Positions 12,180-22,364 of a stretch of DNA of 55,000 nt are shown here, in pieces; positions within the stretch are counted from its first letter, which is position 1; the number at the start of each line of letters is the position of its first letter. The notes under the pieces are model-generated. The model saw nothing but the letters and a program-made list of their open reading frames with translations, made no database searches and had not been told where the DNA came from. Source of the stretch: Prorocentrum cordatum (taxonomy: Eukaryota; Sar; Dinophyceae; Prorocentrales; Prorocentraceae); the NCBI GenBank assembly GCA_963575745.1, contig CAUYUJ010017804.1, positions 382,374-437,373 on the forward strand. Direction: 5' to 3'. Position numbers and translations under genes: made by a program.

Positions 12180-13085
12180 GACGAGCGCGAGCGACGACGC
12201 TGCGAATAGTGGACTTGGTCGGAGGCGGATCATCTGAGAGCACAAGGAAAGGGCAGTGACGATGGAAATGCGTCTGAGCAGCTTCCTCATCGACCTCAGA
12301 CCGAGAAAATACTGGGCGCCAAGAGTCAGTCAATGCGGCCACGCGGCCCCCAGGAGTTCCAGCCAGCTGCGGGCCGACCCGAACTGCCTTCAGCACCAGC
12401 CTGCGGGAGAAGGGTGCCCCAATAGCCGCTTGCCGCTCGAGCAACTGCTGGCGACGAAACGAGGAGGGAGGTCGAGACGGGCTTGCCCCTCCAGACGAGC
12501 CCGCAGCAGCACGCATCTCTTTCTCCAGGAGCTGCATGTGCACTCCGTCCGCCCACATATGAAGAGATTCAGGGTGTCGAAGAGCAGCTCGTGAACCGTC
12601 GGCGTCGAGCAGGCCGGCGGCAGCGGCCGAGGTGCGATCAAGCGACGCGCCAGACGAAAGTCCTGGCGCCACGCTGCCCGGGCGCAGCCCCGAGCGACCA
12701 GCAACGCTGTCTCGTCGCCAGCGGGGTTGCGAATGAATGAACAGGTGCGCACCTCTCTCGCAGCTTCTTTGAGCATGTCCTTGAAGTGCTCCTGGTATAT
12801 GGAAGCTGAGCACAACGTCTCAGCGCCCTTCCCATCTCTGAACATCCCCTCGACGCGTTGGCGAAAGAGCGGGCTCTCAAATACACGACGAGGCACGGGC
12901 TGCTCAGCCTTCGGCTTAGCATGGCGTTGACGCAGAATCTGAGATATGAACGCGGGGTAACACCTCAGGCTAGGACTCTGCGCATAATTGACAAAGCATC
13001 CACCCAGGCACGGCGCAGAAGAACCGATCCATTCAACTGACGGAATTGGTGTCCTTCGCGCAGTGCGTGAGAGATCCCGATGCAA
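12180..13085 (-). pseudogene. LINE endonuclease-to-RT linker and RT N-terminus, frameshifted
   Basis: Two overlapping frames carry the typical inter-domain sequence, ending with GRVAALTDSWRPVF, a helix with HFHRHCPF and ARHSAPGADGLPRAAW. The last motif is the conserved PG(A/P)DG...W element just before the RT fingers. A frame change near 12800-12400 joins the two halves. No separate function. Confidence 0.65.
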
Positions 13086-13092
13086 TCTCCAA

Positions 13093-13672
13093 GAAGGCGC
13101 CGAGCGAGCGAAGCCACCGAGAAGACGACATCGCGCGATGATTCCGAAGGTCTGATGCCTTGGCTGGCACTGGGCGATGAAGAATCAGCGCCTCGTCAGG
13201 CCCGACATTGAGACCACCTTGCGCGATCGCCAGGTAGTGAAGAGGGCCCGCAGCAGCCTGAGCGCGCGCCGCACCGATCTCGACGCATATCTTGTCCACC
13301 TGGCAAGCAGAGAGACCGCGATTATGGATATTGAAATGCACCAGTTGAACCCCAAGGCCACAGAAACCGACTCGAAGGACCCGTCCTTCCACAACAGCTC
13401 AAGCATTACTGGTAGCATCGCGATTGCAAGCGAGCTTCGGAAGAATGGTGGCGACGCCCCCCGCAGCTGATCCCCCGTCATCAGCTGGACAAAACGAGGC
13501 GTGCACAACGGCATCCCGATGAAGACGGCATGTGTCGTCTTCCAGTTGCCGTCGATCCTGGTGAACTTCCTGCTGGGCAAGAACAGATCCAGGCACGTGA
13601 AACTTCTTCAGATATGATAACTCGAGTAAGCCCTGGGCTCCGCGGAACTGTAAAAGAGCACGAGCGTCCCAA
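13093..13672 (-). pseudogene. LINE AP-type endonuclease domain, decayed
   Basis: In two frames: LAQQEVH, the (Q)E(V/T)H active-site motif; AAGGVA; GRVLRVGF; VHFNIHNRGLS, the N-x-H block; and AQGGLNV where GDxN is expected. The catalytic Asp of GDxN is Gly here and frames are broken, so the domain is dead. In the family it nicks target DNA to prime reverse transcription. Confidence 0.7.
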
Positions 13673-13725
13673 GTGATGAATCGAAGCGATTCATTCCCCG
13701 ACCCATGGGCAGGTGTGTCAAAGAG

Positions 13726-15114
13726 CTACAGAAATCCGTTAAAGACACCACCGCGTCGGCGCAAGCGGGGCCGCGAGCTCGGCCACCTGCTCCTGCGCAG
13801 ATGCACGCGTGAGGGAGAGACCCAGCACGCCACCTCCAGTGTACTGCACATCAAAGGGCGCCTCCTCTGGGCCGGCCTGGATTCTGAGCACGCTCGCCCA
13901 GCCATTCTTGAGGATGCCGCGCCCCCGGTCGATAGACCATCGGCCACCGAACTTGTCCGCGCAGGCATTGCGAAGCTTACGGGGGGCCAGTTCTGTCTTG
14001 ACCTGGCGCGGTGATTTATCGAGGCCGAGATGGAGACGTCCAGGGGCAGACGATCCTGTAGCGTCCACATGCAATTCTCTCCATTGGGCTTTTTTTGGCG
14101 TAAGTTCTGAAGACTTTGGCGGCCTTCCGAGAAGCGGGGACAGTGGCACCATTGAACCTGATAAGGAACTTGCGTGCAGGCGTAGGCGACGGGCAAGTGA
14201 TAGCATACGGATCGCAGCCGAACCCGAGCTCCCCGAGGAAGGGTGCCAACGCGCCGCGTACTTGGGGGCCCGACCATCTTTGCGCACATCGCAACCACCA
14301 CCGCAGGGTCGACCTGGCGGTCGAAGTTGGGCGGCGGGGACGGGATAGCCTCCTGCTTTTTGGCCAGGAGCAGCCCATCACGTAGCCCAGAGATCTCGGC
14401 GCGAAGCTGGCGAAGTTGCTCTGTGTGCGAGTCCAGTTCGATGCCAAACGTAGCGACTTTGCCAGTGACATCATCGATCTGGCGCTGCATCTCCCTCTGA
14501 ACTTCACCGAGCGGAGGTCTGACCACTCCAATTGTTTGCTGGTCGAACTCTGCTGGTTGGTCCCCGAGCTGCTTGCGCAGCACGTCCAAAGTTCGGAGAA
14601 TATTGGCGCTGCTGGCCTGAACCGTGTCGCCGACGGTGGTGGCCACCAATCCTTCGAGCTCGGCACGCAATTGGCAGAACTGGGCGGCGACGTCGTTGGC
14701 CACAACTGACTTAATGTACTCGTCGGAGTAGTCGGAGCGGACAGGTGGGGTAGGGTGGCACCACAACTCGGGACCATCGGCGCAAGCACCATCTGGAGGC
14801 GGAACACCAGCAGCAGGGAGAGAAGCAGGAACAGCCAGGTCACCACAACGACCGAGCAGGGGCGTCCCTGCAACGCGGGCGGGGAGGGAGGCGGCACCTT
14901 TGCCACTGCCCGACGAGCTTTTGCAGTCCTCCGTGCGCGGGTACTTGAGCACAGGCGATCCAGGAACGCGATGCCCATCAGGAGTCTCATCGTCAGGGGA
15001 GGTAGGGGCGGCGTCCATCTCCTCACCGAGACGGGCCAGGGCAGCAGCATCGGGGAGGCCCATTGCGACTGCGTGGCGAGCACCAGAAAGACTCGCGGGG
15101 CTTGGGGCGCCCAC
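13726..15114 (-). pseudogene. LINE ORF1-like protein (coiled coil plus RNA-binding-like region)
   Basis: 462 open codons, but the C-terminal third appears to change frame near 14250. The first Met in frame lies at 15063 (MGLPDAAALARLGEEMDA). Residues roughly 130-270 are heptad-rich (ELEGLVATTV, LDVLRKQL, HTEQLRQLRAEISGLRDG), a predicted coiled coil. The continuation (ARKFLIRFNGATVPASRKAAKVF, split here for length: ARKFLIRF and ASRKAAKVF) sits in the neighbouring frame and resembles the RNA-binding part of dinoflagellate LINE ORF1 proteins. Likely role: nucleic acid chaperone. Downstream is the endonuclease. Confidence 0.65.
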
Positions 15115-15208
15115 GAAGACCGAGAAGGCAGCAGGCTGAGACTGGCTCGGGGGCCTAGAGCCTCCCTGTCGGCTGCGACAAGGCTCTAGCTCCAGGGCAA
15201 ATTCGAAC

Positions 15209-15230
15209 CTTGAGCCAAAATGGCTACGGA
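15209..15230 (-). other. dinoflagellate spliced leader (DinoSL), exact genomic copy
   Basis: On the minus strand the 22 nt read T-CC-GTAGCCATTTTGGCTCAAG, identical to the known DinoSL (first base D = T). It is preceded by a TCC tract (polypyrimidine on the same strand) and followed at once by LINE 5' sequence. DinoSL is added to nuclear mRNAs only by trans-splicing, so an embedded copy records retroposition of a processed transcript. Confidence 0.95.
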
Positions 15231-15265
15231 GGAGGAGGAGGAGGAGGAGGAGGAGGAGGAGGGGG
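15231..15265. repeat. (GGA)n microsatellite between divergent LINEs
   Basis: A short pure GGA tract on plus, TCC on minus, directly upstream of the DinoSL of the minus-strand LINE and just before the plus-strand RT relic. Confidence 0.92.
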
Positions 15266-15301
15266 GAGCAGGAGAGCGGAGGAGGGAGGGGGACAGAAAC
15301 A

Positions 15302-15826
15302 GCAGGAGGAGGAAAGGGCGGGAGGACGAGGAAGGGTAAGAAGAAATCGGGGCCCTCCTTTTACGAGGTTCTCGACAGAGCGCACTATCGGATCCCAAGG
15401 CCCATCATCAGGACGCGGATCGACGACAGCAGGGTTCGCTTTGTCGGCAGCCCATACATGCTCAAGCAAGCTGTCCCCGAGTGCATTACCCAGCTACGTC
15501 ACGGACTAGCTGAACTGGGATATCAATTCTCTCCCATGTCGGTTACCGTGGCCAGCAACCTCGATCTCAGCATCTCGGTCGCACACACCCTCCAGGAGCA
15601 AGGTCTCCTCATCCAGCCCCTCAGGCACACCAGGGACCTCGGGATGAACGCCACTGTGGGCCGGCGTCGGATCATACAAGCTCGTCGCAAACGCAGGGCT
15701 CTTGAGCGTATTCGGGCTCGGAATATCAGACAGCTAACCCAGACCACGACACATGCAAATAGCACCCCGCAGTCGCGGACAAGAGTGGGGGGGCGGCGAG
15801 GACGTCTGCAGTCTGCGAGGCTCTGA
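15302..15826 (+). pseudogene. RT palm/connection fragment
   Basis: An open frame that enters from the GGA tract. RIDDSRVRFVG matches motif C context (xxDD); LRHGLAELGYQFSPMSVTVAS matches motif D/E (ending like S-K-T/S-x-VVAS); RHTRDLGMNATVGRRR and RKRRALERIRARNIRQL match the RDLG and basic-helix segment that follows the RT core in this LINE group. The same blocks occur at 54250-54590. Ends with TGA at 15824. Confidence 0.7.
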
Positions 15827-15902
15827 AGAAGCCCGCCTCAGGCGTTTTTTTTGTTTACAAATTATACAACGAGCCCTTCGCAGGCGCCGATTTTTCGTTG
15901 AA

Positions 15903-16085
15903 GCAATGTAGGTGGGTCGCGAGGTGGGTTGCGGGTGGGTCGCGGGTGGGTCGTGGATGGGTCGCGGGCGAGTCGCGGGTGGGGTCGCGGGTGGGTCGCG
16001 GGTGGGTCGCGGGCGGGTCGCGGGTGGGTCGCGGGCGGGTCGCGGGCGGGTCGCGGGGTTGGTCGCGGGTGGGTTGCGGGGGGGA
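15903..16085. repeat. 10-bp G-rich minisatellite
   Basis: About 17 copies of a decamer close to GTGGGTCGCG with GC and GA variants. Regular GGG runs make it G-quadruplex prone. It lies inside the LINE relic. Confidence 0.9.
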
Positions 16086-16094
16086 CGACGCCAA

Positions 16095-16575
16095 ACAACA
16101 TCAACGACATCACCAGCAACAACAGCAACACCAACAACAACAACAACAACACCAACAACACCGCCACCAGCAACAACAACAACAACAACAGCAACAACAC
16201 CAACACGACAAACACAACAACAATAATGACAACAACAGCAACCACATCAATCACAACAACAGCGACGCCAACAGCATCACCAACAGCAACCACAACACCA
16301 GCAACAACAACAACAACAACAGCACCAGCACCAGCAGCAACAGCAACACCAACAACACCACCAACAACAACAAACACCAACACCAGTAACAACAGCAACA
16401 ACACCAACAACACACAACAAACACAACCACAACAATAACAACAACCACAACAATCACAACAGCAACAGCAACAGCGACACCAACAGCAACACCAGCAGCA
16501 ACCACAACAACAGCAACAACAACAATACCAGCACCAACAACAACAACACCAACAACTCCAACAGCAACCACAATC
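16095..16575. repeat. (AAC)n/(ACC)n interrupted microsatellite
   Basis: Nearly 500 bases of AAC with ACC, AGC and ATC interruptions. Long Asn/Thr/Gln or Val/Leu frames here are repeat artefacts. Confidence 0.95.
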
Positions 16576-16699
16576 ATCCGAATCACGGAATCCCTCATCA
16601 GCCGCGCACCCAGGGGCAGTGAATGATCGTTCTCCCCCTCGCTCTGGCATCTTCTTGTTCGGACAGGAGCTTTACCTCCGCTTCAACCTCTGGTTCAAA

Positions 16700-17250
16700 T
16701 TCATGAATCAAGAACTCGGACTCCTTGGAGGGGTTCAGAGAGCTGGGGCCTGACTACGAGATACGGTACGCTCCGTTCACCAAGCAGGTGGCTCGTAGTC
16801 AAGTTGCATCTATCGGCTGTCATCTCCACCCTCTTCGACATAGGCTGGGAACCAACAGCTACTGCATGGCAGCGTTTTTTCCACAGGCACGGCTTTTCAG
16901 GTCAAGCCCCTCAGCTGGGGCCCGCAGCAGATCTTTCGTTTTCGCATGGATGTCCACCTCTGCATGAAGGTCTGGAGCCTCACTGCACGCGAGGCCCTCA
17001 AGCCGTCGGGATTGCAGGAAGGAGGAGATGGCACATCACTTCGTCTGTATGCAGGTCGTCCAGCAGCCATCGTTCGGAAAGCTCGGAGGAAGATGGAGGA
17101 TGAGGTGGACCTCGACAGGGATCAGCAGGCCACCAAGGAGGAGGAGCTCAAGCGCCAAGCACCGGATCCTGACGCAATTACCTCACGTGCCTCTTCTACA
17201 TGCTGGAGCGAAGCCCGTCGTTCCGAGTCAGGGATCCAAAACTAAGCTGA
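16700..17250 (+). pseudogene. LINE post-RT region, frameshifted
   Basis: Short plus-strand segments resemble the region between RT and RNase H: LFDIGWEPTATAWQRFFHRHGF (GW-x-P-x-W pattern; key residues GWEP near 16846-16857) and MDVHLCMKVWSLTARE, followed by a charged helix. Several frame changes. Assigned mainly from position between RT and RNase H. Confidence 0.4.
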
Positions 17251-17508
17251 TGGTCACATCTGCGGTAAGCTGGTCGCAGATTACCTACATAATTGTTGGA
17301 TCTGGCCCAGAGCTACGTCCCTCAACGTGGCCGCCGTCCAGAAAAACCAAAAACTCGTTCGCCGAGCCATCCAGGAAAACAACAAGCACGGCTGTCTCTG
17401 GCTCCGAGGGGTCGTACCAGCCACCTGGGCGCTCTATGACGACCATCAAAATATAAGGAGGCCTGCTGGCAATACAGAAAAATTGGAGCCTTCGGGACCA
17501 CAGCAGGT

Positions 17509-17870
17509 ACACCTTTCCAGACGTGATCCTCGCCGCCACTGGCGGGAGCGGGGGAGAGCACACGATGGATGCACGTCTTCGAGTTTGCGGCTGATGCGTA
17601 GCGCTGTAGTCACCATCCATGCAGTTCCATAGCTCGCCCTCGGGAGGGATCACAAGAATCCACACGTTCCACTCGTCGAGCTAGCCGCCGCAGCTTCTCT
17701 TCCCCAGGCCACAGAAGGACCCCTCGTCATCGTGACCGATTGCCTCTGAGTGATCAGCAGGCCCCAGCAAGAAGCACCCTCGGAAGCCTCAGGCCTGGCA
17801 GAAGTTCTGAGCATATGGAATAGATGTCGCTTCTCGTGCCCGTTCACTCTGTTTCTTGAAGGTCAGGAGC
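17509..17870 (+). pseudogene. RNase H domain of LINE, decayed
   Basis: FPDVILAATGGSGG and MDARLRVCG are followed, after a frame change, by LALGRDHKNP, VPLVELAAAASL and GPLVIVTDCL, then a stop and VISRPQQEAPSEASG. This matches the RNase H pattern DASGG ... EL.A ... (V/T)TD. The first catalytic Asp is lost (AAT in place of ADA) while the Glu of ELAAA and the Asp of VTDC remain. The family removes RNA from RNA:DNA hybrids during retrotransposition. Confidence 0.65.
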
Positions 17871-18065
17871 CACCCGACAGAAGAGGAAGCGGCTCAGGAA
17901 CCGCCCTGATCGCACCATGTCAATGAAACTGTTGATGCCGCCGGCAAGAGACGGGGACCACCCTCCCTCGTCTGCTAGGTCCAGGGAGCTGACATCCGTG
18001 CAGACATCATCAGAGATCGGTTGGCAGCCACCCAGGCCCACTACTGGGACCACAAAGTGGATATC

Positions 18066-18242
18066 CCCCCAGGAGGAGGAGCAGGAGTAGGAGGAGAAAA
18101 GGAGGAGGAGGAGGAGGAGGAGGAGAAGGATGAGGAGGAGGAGGAGGGGGAGGAGTAGGAGGAGGAGGAGGAGGAGGAGGAGGAGGAGGAGGAGGAGGAG
18201 GAGGAGGAGGAGGAGGAGGAGGAGGAGGAGGAGAAGGAGGAT
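18066..18242. repeat. (GGA)n microsatellite
   Basis: GGA/GAG tract bounding the 3' end of the RT-RNH LINE relic. Confidence 0.95.
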
Positions 18243-19261
18243 AGCGAGCAGGAGCGTAGGCGTCTGAGGGCCCGAGATGTGTAGAATTTTTCCGTGAAGC
18301 CTCAGACAATACCTCTCACGGTCTCCCAGCTGCCCCTGCTGCCCCAGAGAATACCACTGCCTGCCTCTGATGCAATAAGCAAGGCAGTCTTGAGCTCAGA
18401 GTGCACACGAATTGAAAGTCACCGCGGAATTCGGCTCAAGCAAATAGAGCCCCACCCCTCCCACCGCCATCGTTCAAGGATCCTCAAAAGCATTTGTTGG
18501 TGCAGCCGCTGCGGGGGGTGGTCGGTGAGGGCTCGCCACGAGTTGACATTGGAGTGCCAGCCTCCCACAGAGGGCGGGAGGGCCGCGACTGCGAGGCTGG
18601 CGCAGGGGCGCCTTCCGCCAGGACTCGCGCCCCCCCCCCTCGTTTTAGGTTCCGCCCGCGAGGCCCACATGAGGTCCGCGCGCAAGGCGGGCCCCCGCGA
18701 GGGGGGGGGCGGACAGACCGTCGTGAGGCGCGCGCGCGCGCGGAGGAAGGGCAGGAGGAGGCGGAGAATGGCAGTCGCTTGGAGGTGGCGGGAGGGCACA
18801 GCACGGGGGGAGCGGGAGGAGGGAGAGGAGCCGACCCGACGCAGGTGCGCCCAAGAGGGCGCGCCCACCCCCGTCGTCCTGCCCCGCCTCCCGGACGAAG
18901 GCGATGTGTTGTTTTGTGCAACGCGCCCTTCCTCAGGTTGCTTGCCGATACGGCATACGTTGCCAAGCCAACACGTTCGCCCATACAGCTGGAAATCCGT
19001 GCCGGGGCAGCAAAATACAGCGCAGCAAAATACAAAAGACGACGGCGATGACGGCCAATAGAACGGTGACGCAGGAGACGAGGGTCACTCTCGCGAAGGC
19101 GGACCATCGATCCCATGTGGGGAGGGTGGTCCCGCGGATGAGCGCCGTCGCGCCAGCGTGTCATCGTACCACCGTGCCACGCCAGCACAAAAGCACCATC
19201 GTGCAACCATGACCATTTGTAATCGTAGCATCGCGCCGTGCACCTCTTGCTCTGGCACATG
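18243..19261. other. unassigned GC-rich sequence
   Basis: Overlapping long frames occur on both strands around 18490-19060, a sign of GC-driven openness rather than coding. No motif recognised. CG-rich dinucleotide runs near 18730. Positions 19030-19210 are moderately AT-richer with no assignable feature. Confidence 0.35.
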
Positions 19262-19500
19262 TCCTCCTCCCCATCTTATCCTTCTCCTCCTCCCCTCCAC
19301 CTCGTCCTCCTCTTCCCCAATCTCCTCCCCCTCCTCCTACTCCCCCTCATCCTCGTGCACATTCCCCTCCTCTTCATCCTTCCATTCCTCGTCCTTCCTC
19401 CCCTTGCGCTCCTCACCCTTATCCCCCTCCTCCCCTTCCTCCTCCTCCTCCTCCTCCTCCTCCTCCTCCTCCTCCTCCTCCTTCTCTTCATTCTCCTTTC
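19262..19500. repeat. (TCC)n pyrimidine-rich tract
   Basis: TCC/CTC repeats with interruptions that pass directly into the CAT tract downstream. Confidence 0.93.
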
Positions 19501-20398
19501 CGTCGTCCGTCATCATCATCAAAATCATCATCATGATCACCATCACCATCACCACCACCACCATCACTCATCCTCATTACGATCACCACCATCATCATCT
19601 CTTCCTCCGTCCTCATCACCACCAGCACGTCATCATCATCAGCATCAGAATTGGCATCGCCATCCTTAGCACCACCACTATCACCAGCACCAGAATCGTG
19701 ATCATCATCATGTCACTATCCTCACCCCCCACTACCATCATACTCGTCATCATTATCAGCGGCAGCACCATCATCATCAGCATCATCAGCACCATCATCA
19801 TCAACATCATCCTCCTCCTCATCGGCATCAGTACCGTCATCATCAGCATCGTTATCAGTATCAGCATCGTCAGCGTCACCACATGACCATCACCAGAATC
19901 GTCATCATCATCATCATCACCATCAGCACCGCCTTCAACATCGTCATTATCAGCATCGTCATCAGCATCATCATCATCAGCATCATCAGCATCAATAAAA
20001 TCAACATAATCGCCACTCTCGTCGTCGTAACCACCTTTATTTCACTCTCATCAGCATGCTCATCATCAGAAGCACGACCGCCATCATCACCAACACCATC
20101 ATCACCATATTTAGCGCCATCATCATCATCATCAGCAGCAGCATCGCCATCATCGTCATCATCATCAGCATCACCATCACCATCGTGTTGATCAACATCA
20201 TCATCATCATCACCAGCATCATCACCATCACCACCCTCACCATCAGCATCATCGGCATCGCCATCGCCATCATTACGACCACCACCCTCATCATATCACG
20301 ATCATTATCACCACCGTCACCGTTAACATGCCAGCATCCCCACCGCCACCACCACCACCATCAGCATCCTCATCCCCATCCTAATCCTCAGAATCGTG

Positions 20399-20444
<46 letters not shown>

Positions 20445-21060
20445 TATCATCATTATCATCCTCACCATCAGCATTATCATCCTCATTTATCATTATCCTC
20501 AGCATACTTGTCATCACCATCAACAGCACCAGACTCATCATCGTCACAATGTCATCATCATGACCGCCATCACCACCACCATCACAATCGTCATCATCAG
20601 CAGCGGCAACAGTATCAGTATCATCGTCATCATCATCATCATCATCATCATCACAACAATCATCATTATCATGAGCATCAGCATCATCATGTTCATCATC
20701 ATCATCATCACCGTACCCAAAACCATCTCATCATGCTCATTATAATCATCAAGAGCACTACCGCCATCATCACCACCACCATTACCAGGACAGTCGTCAT
20801 CATCATCATCATCACAATCATCATCATCACCATCACCATCATCATCATCATCATCATCAGCATCATCATCATCAGCAGCATCATCCTGACCATCCTCCTC
20901 ATCATCGTCATCATCATCATGATCGCCAGCATCAGCATCAGCATCAGCGCCATCGTCATCAGCATCAGCATCATAATCATCAGCAGCACCATCGGCATCG
21001 GCATCGTATTCATCATCGTCATCAGTACTGTCATCGTCATCGGCATCGTCGTAATCATTT
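19501..21060. repeat. very long interrupted (CAT)n microsatellite
   Basis: About 1.55 kb composed almost wholly of CAT/TCA triplets with CAC, CAG, CGT and TAC variants, all in one phase over long stretches. Several long frames (poly-His/Ile/Ser on plus, poly-Asp/Met on minus) result from it. Confidence 0.95.
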
Positions 21061-21435
21061 CTCTCCTCATTCTCCTGCTCCTCTTCCACTCTTTCTTCTG
21101 CGCCCCCGCCTCCTAATTCTCCGCGTCCTCCTCCTCCTCCCCCTCCTGCTACTCCCCCGCGCTGCCGCGCTGCCGCGCCCCCATTCTGGCCCATGTCTTC
21201 CTTCCCATCAGAGGCCCCGGTCCTGCCACGAAAGGCCTCGAGAGGTCCTCGAACCGAGGCCCTCGGGAGGACGCTAGCAGGGCCTCAAGGTCCTCGAGAG
21301 GCGTCCTAATAAACATCCAGAGGCCGTCGAAAGGTGCCTCCGAGGGTACGTGACATCGTGTTCCTCCCCCTCCCCCTCGCCTTCCTCCCCCCGTGCTCCC
21401 CCGCTCATCCCCCCTGCTCCTCCTCCTTCTCCTCC

Positions 21436-21468
<33 letters not shown>

Positions 21469-21984
21469 TTCGTCTCCTCCTCGTTCGCCTCCTCCTGCTC
21501 CTCCATATCCTGCTCTTCTTGCTTGTTGTCATCATGCTACCCATCATTGTCATCATTCCCTTCCTCATCGATATCCTCCTCTTTTTCCCTGCGCACCCAG
21601 ACCCTCCTCCTCCTCCTCCTCCTCCTCCTCCTCCTCCTCCTCCTCCTCCTCCAGCCCGCCCGTACTTCCGCGATCCCTCCCGCGGCTCTCGGCTTCGGCG
21701 CCTCCGTGACCTCGTCCTGCCGCGCGCGCGCTCGCGCCGGCGCCTGGCGCGTGGAGAGCATCCGAGCTCAGGAGGCCTGTCGGAGAGGAGACGGGTAGGC
21801 GAGGGGAGGCACGGGCTCAACGCCCTAACCTCGGGCGAACCGATGGTTTCGATCCTGGCGGCTTTCCTTCCCTTCGGCCTCCGGAGGCCGCTGTCGGGCC
21901 CCGGGGCCACCAGAAGCTGAGCGGGTGGAGACCTCTGGGGCTCCAAGAAAGAAAAGCAAGCAGTCCATCGAATGTCTGGGGCAA
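21061..21984. other. unassigned region with TCC tracts
   Basis: Contains TCC tracts at about 21415-21475 and 21600-21655 and, at 21205-21310, a degenerate repeat of the word AGGTCCTCGA/GAGGCC. No gene recognised. Confidence 0.45.
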
Positions 21985-22070
21985 AGGGGGCCGTGGAGAG
22001 AGGCAGGAGGTGTAGGCTCGCACCACATCTGACATCCTAGCCTTCCCACCCACCCCTCTCCCACTTGGAT
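21985..22070 (-). repeat. family D tail fragment (inverted)
   Basis: Read on the minus strand it contains GGCTAGGATGTCAGAT followed by GGTGCGAGCC, matching the tail of copy 1 at 1505-1545. Short and diverged. Confidence 0.5.
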
Positions 22071-22080
22071 GCTGCTTGGG

Positions 22081-22345
22081 GGTGGATCTGAACTGACTGG
22101 GACACCTTAAAACCGGTGAGGAAAGGCCGAATCCGCTCAAAATTAATCCTAGACCTGTACCGGGGACCATCTGGTGCAAGTTTTCACCCAGCATCCGTTT
22201 TTTACAATCCCGGGGCCCGAAAACGGCCCGCGGGGGCCGAAAAAAACAAAAACACATTAGCGAACCCAGAAGCTCGAACCTGTCCGCCCTTCCTGCTGGT
22301 GGGAACCAGTGTTGAGCCACCTCAGACCCCCAGACAGCTCCAACC
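22081..22345 (+). repeat. TIR element family B, copy 1
   Basis: About 265 bases homologous to 46818-47066 (same strand) and 31505-31705 (inverted). Shared blocks: CATCTGGTGCAA, TTTCACCCAG, a run of T, CCCGGGGCCCGAAAAC, and AGACCCCCAGACAG at the end. Imperfect inverted ends: TGGGGGTGGATCTGAACTG at the left and, inverted, CTGTCTGGGGGTCTGAGG at the right. No coding capacity. The copy at 46818 lies in an intron. Confidence 0.75.
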
Positions 22346-22364
22346 TCCCACTGCGCACAATACT

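Larger units (their letters stand above)
9792..15230 (-). mobile_element. LINE retrotransposon, near full length, decayed, headed by DinoSL
   Basis: On the minus strand the order is DinoSL (15230-15209), ORF1-like coiled-coil protein, AP-type endonuclease, linker, reverse transcriptase, and a post-RT region with a zinc motif. Domains are in several frames with stops, so this copy is not functional as it stands. The spliced leader at the exact 5' end means it derives from a trans-spliced transcript that was copied back into the genome. The 3' limit is uncertain; 9792 is the end of the last long related frame and the element could extend towards 8600. Confidence 0.82.
15302..18062 (+). mobile_element. 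LINE relic with RT and RNase H, split by simple repeats
   Basis: Plus-strand remnants in correct order: RT palm and connection (15302-15826), then two simple-repeat blocks (15903-16575), post-RT region (16700-17250) and RNase H (17509-17870). The 5' half (ORF1, endonuclease, RT fingers) is missing. The 3' boundary is a GGA tract at 18066. RT-RNH LINEs of this type are common in dinoflagellates. Confidence 0.7.

Noticed and set aside
15195-15209. tRNA T-loop-like GGTTCGAAT on the minus strand
   Set aside because: No acceptor stem, anticodon or D-arm pairing nearby; it is LINE 5' sequence right after SL.
17285-17665. 126-codon minus-strand frame
   Set aside because: Overlaps the plus-strand RNase H relic, which has recognisable motifs; the minus frame has none.
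18422-18440. Possible SL relic ending GGCTCAAG
   Set aside because: Only the last eight bases match in series; 11 of 19 overall, no associated LINE or gene start.
20544-21194. Poly-Asp acidic protein on the minus strand
   Set aside because: Translation of the CAT microsatellite; no unique sequence.
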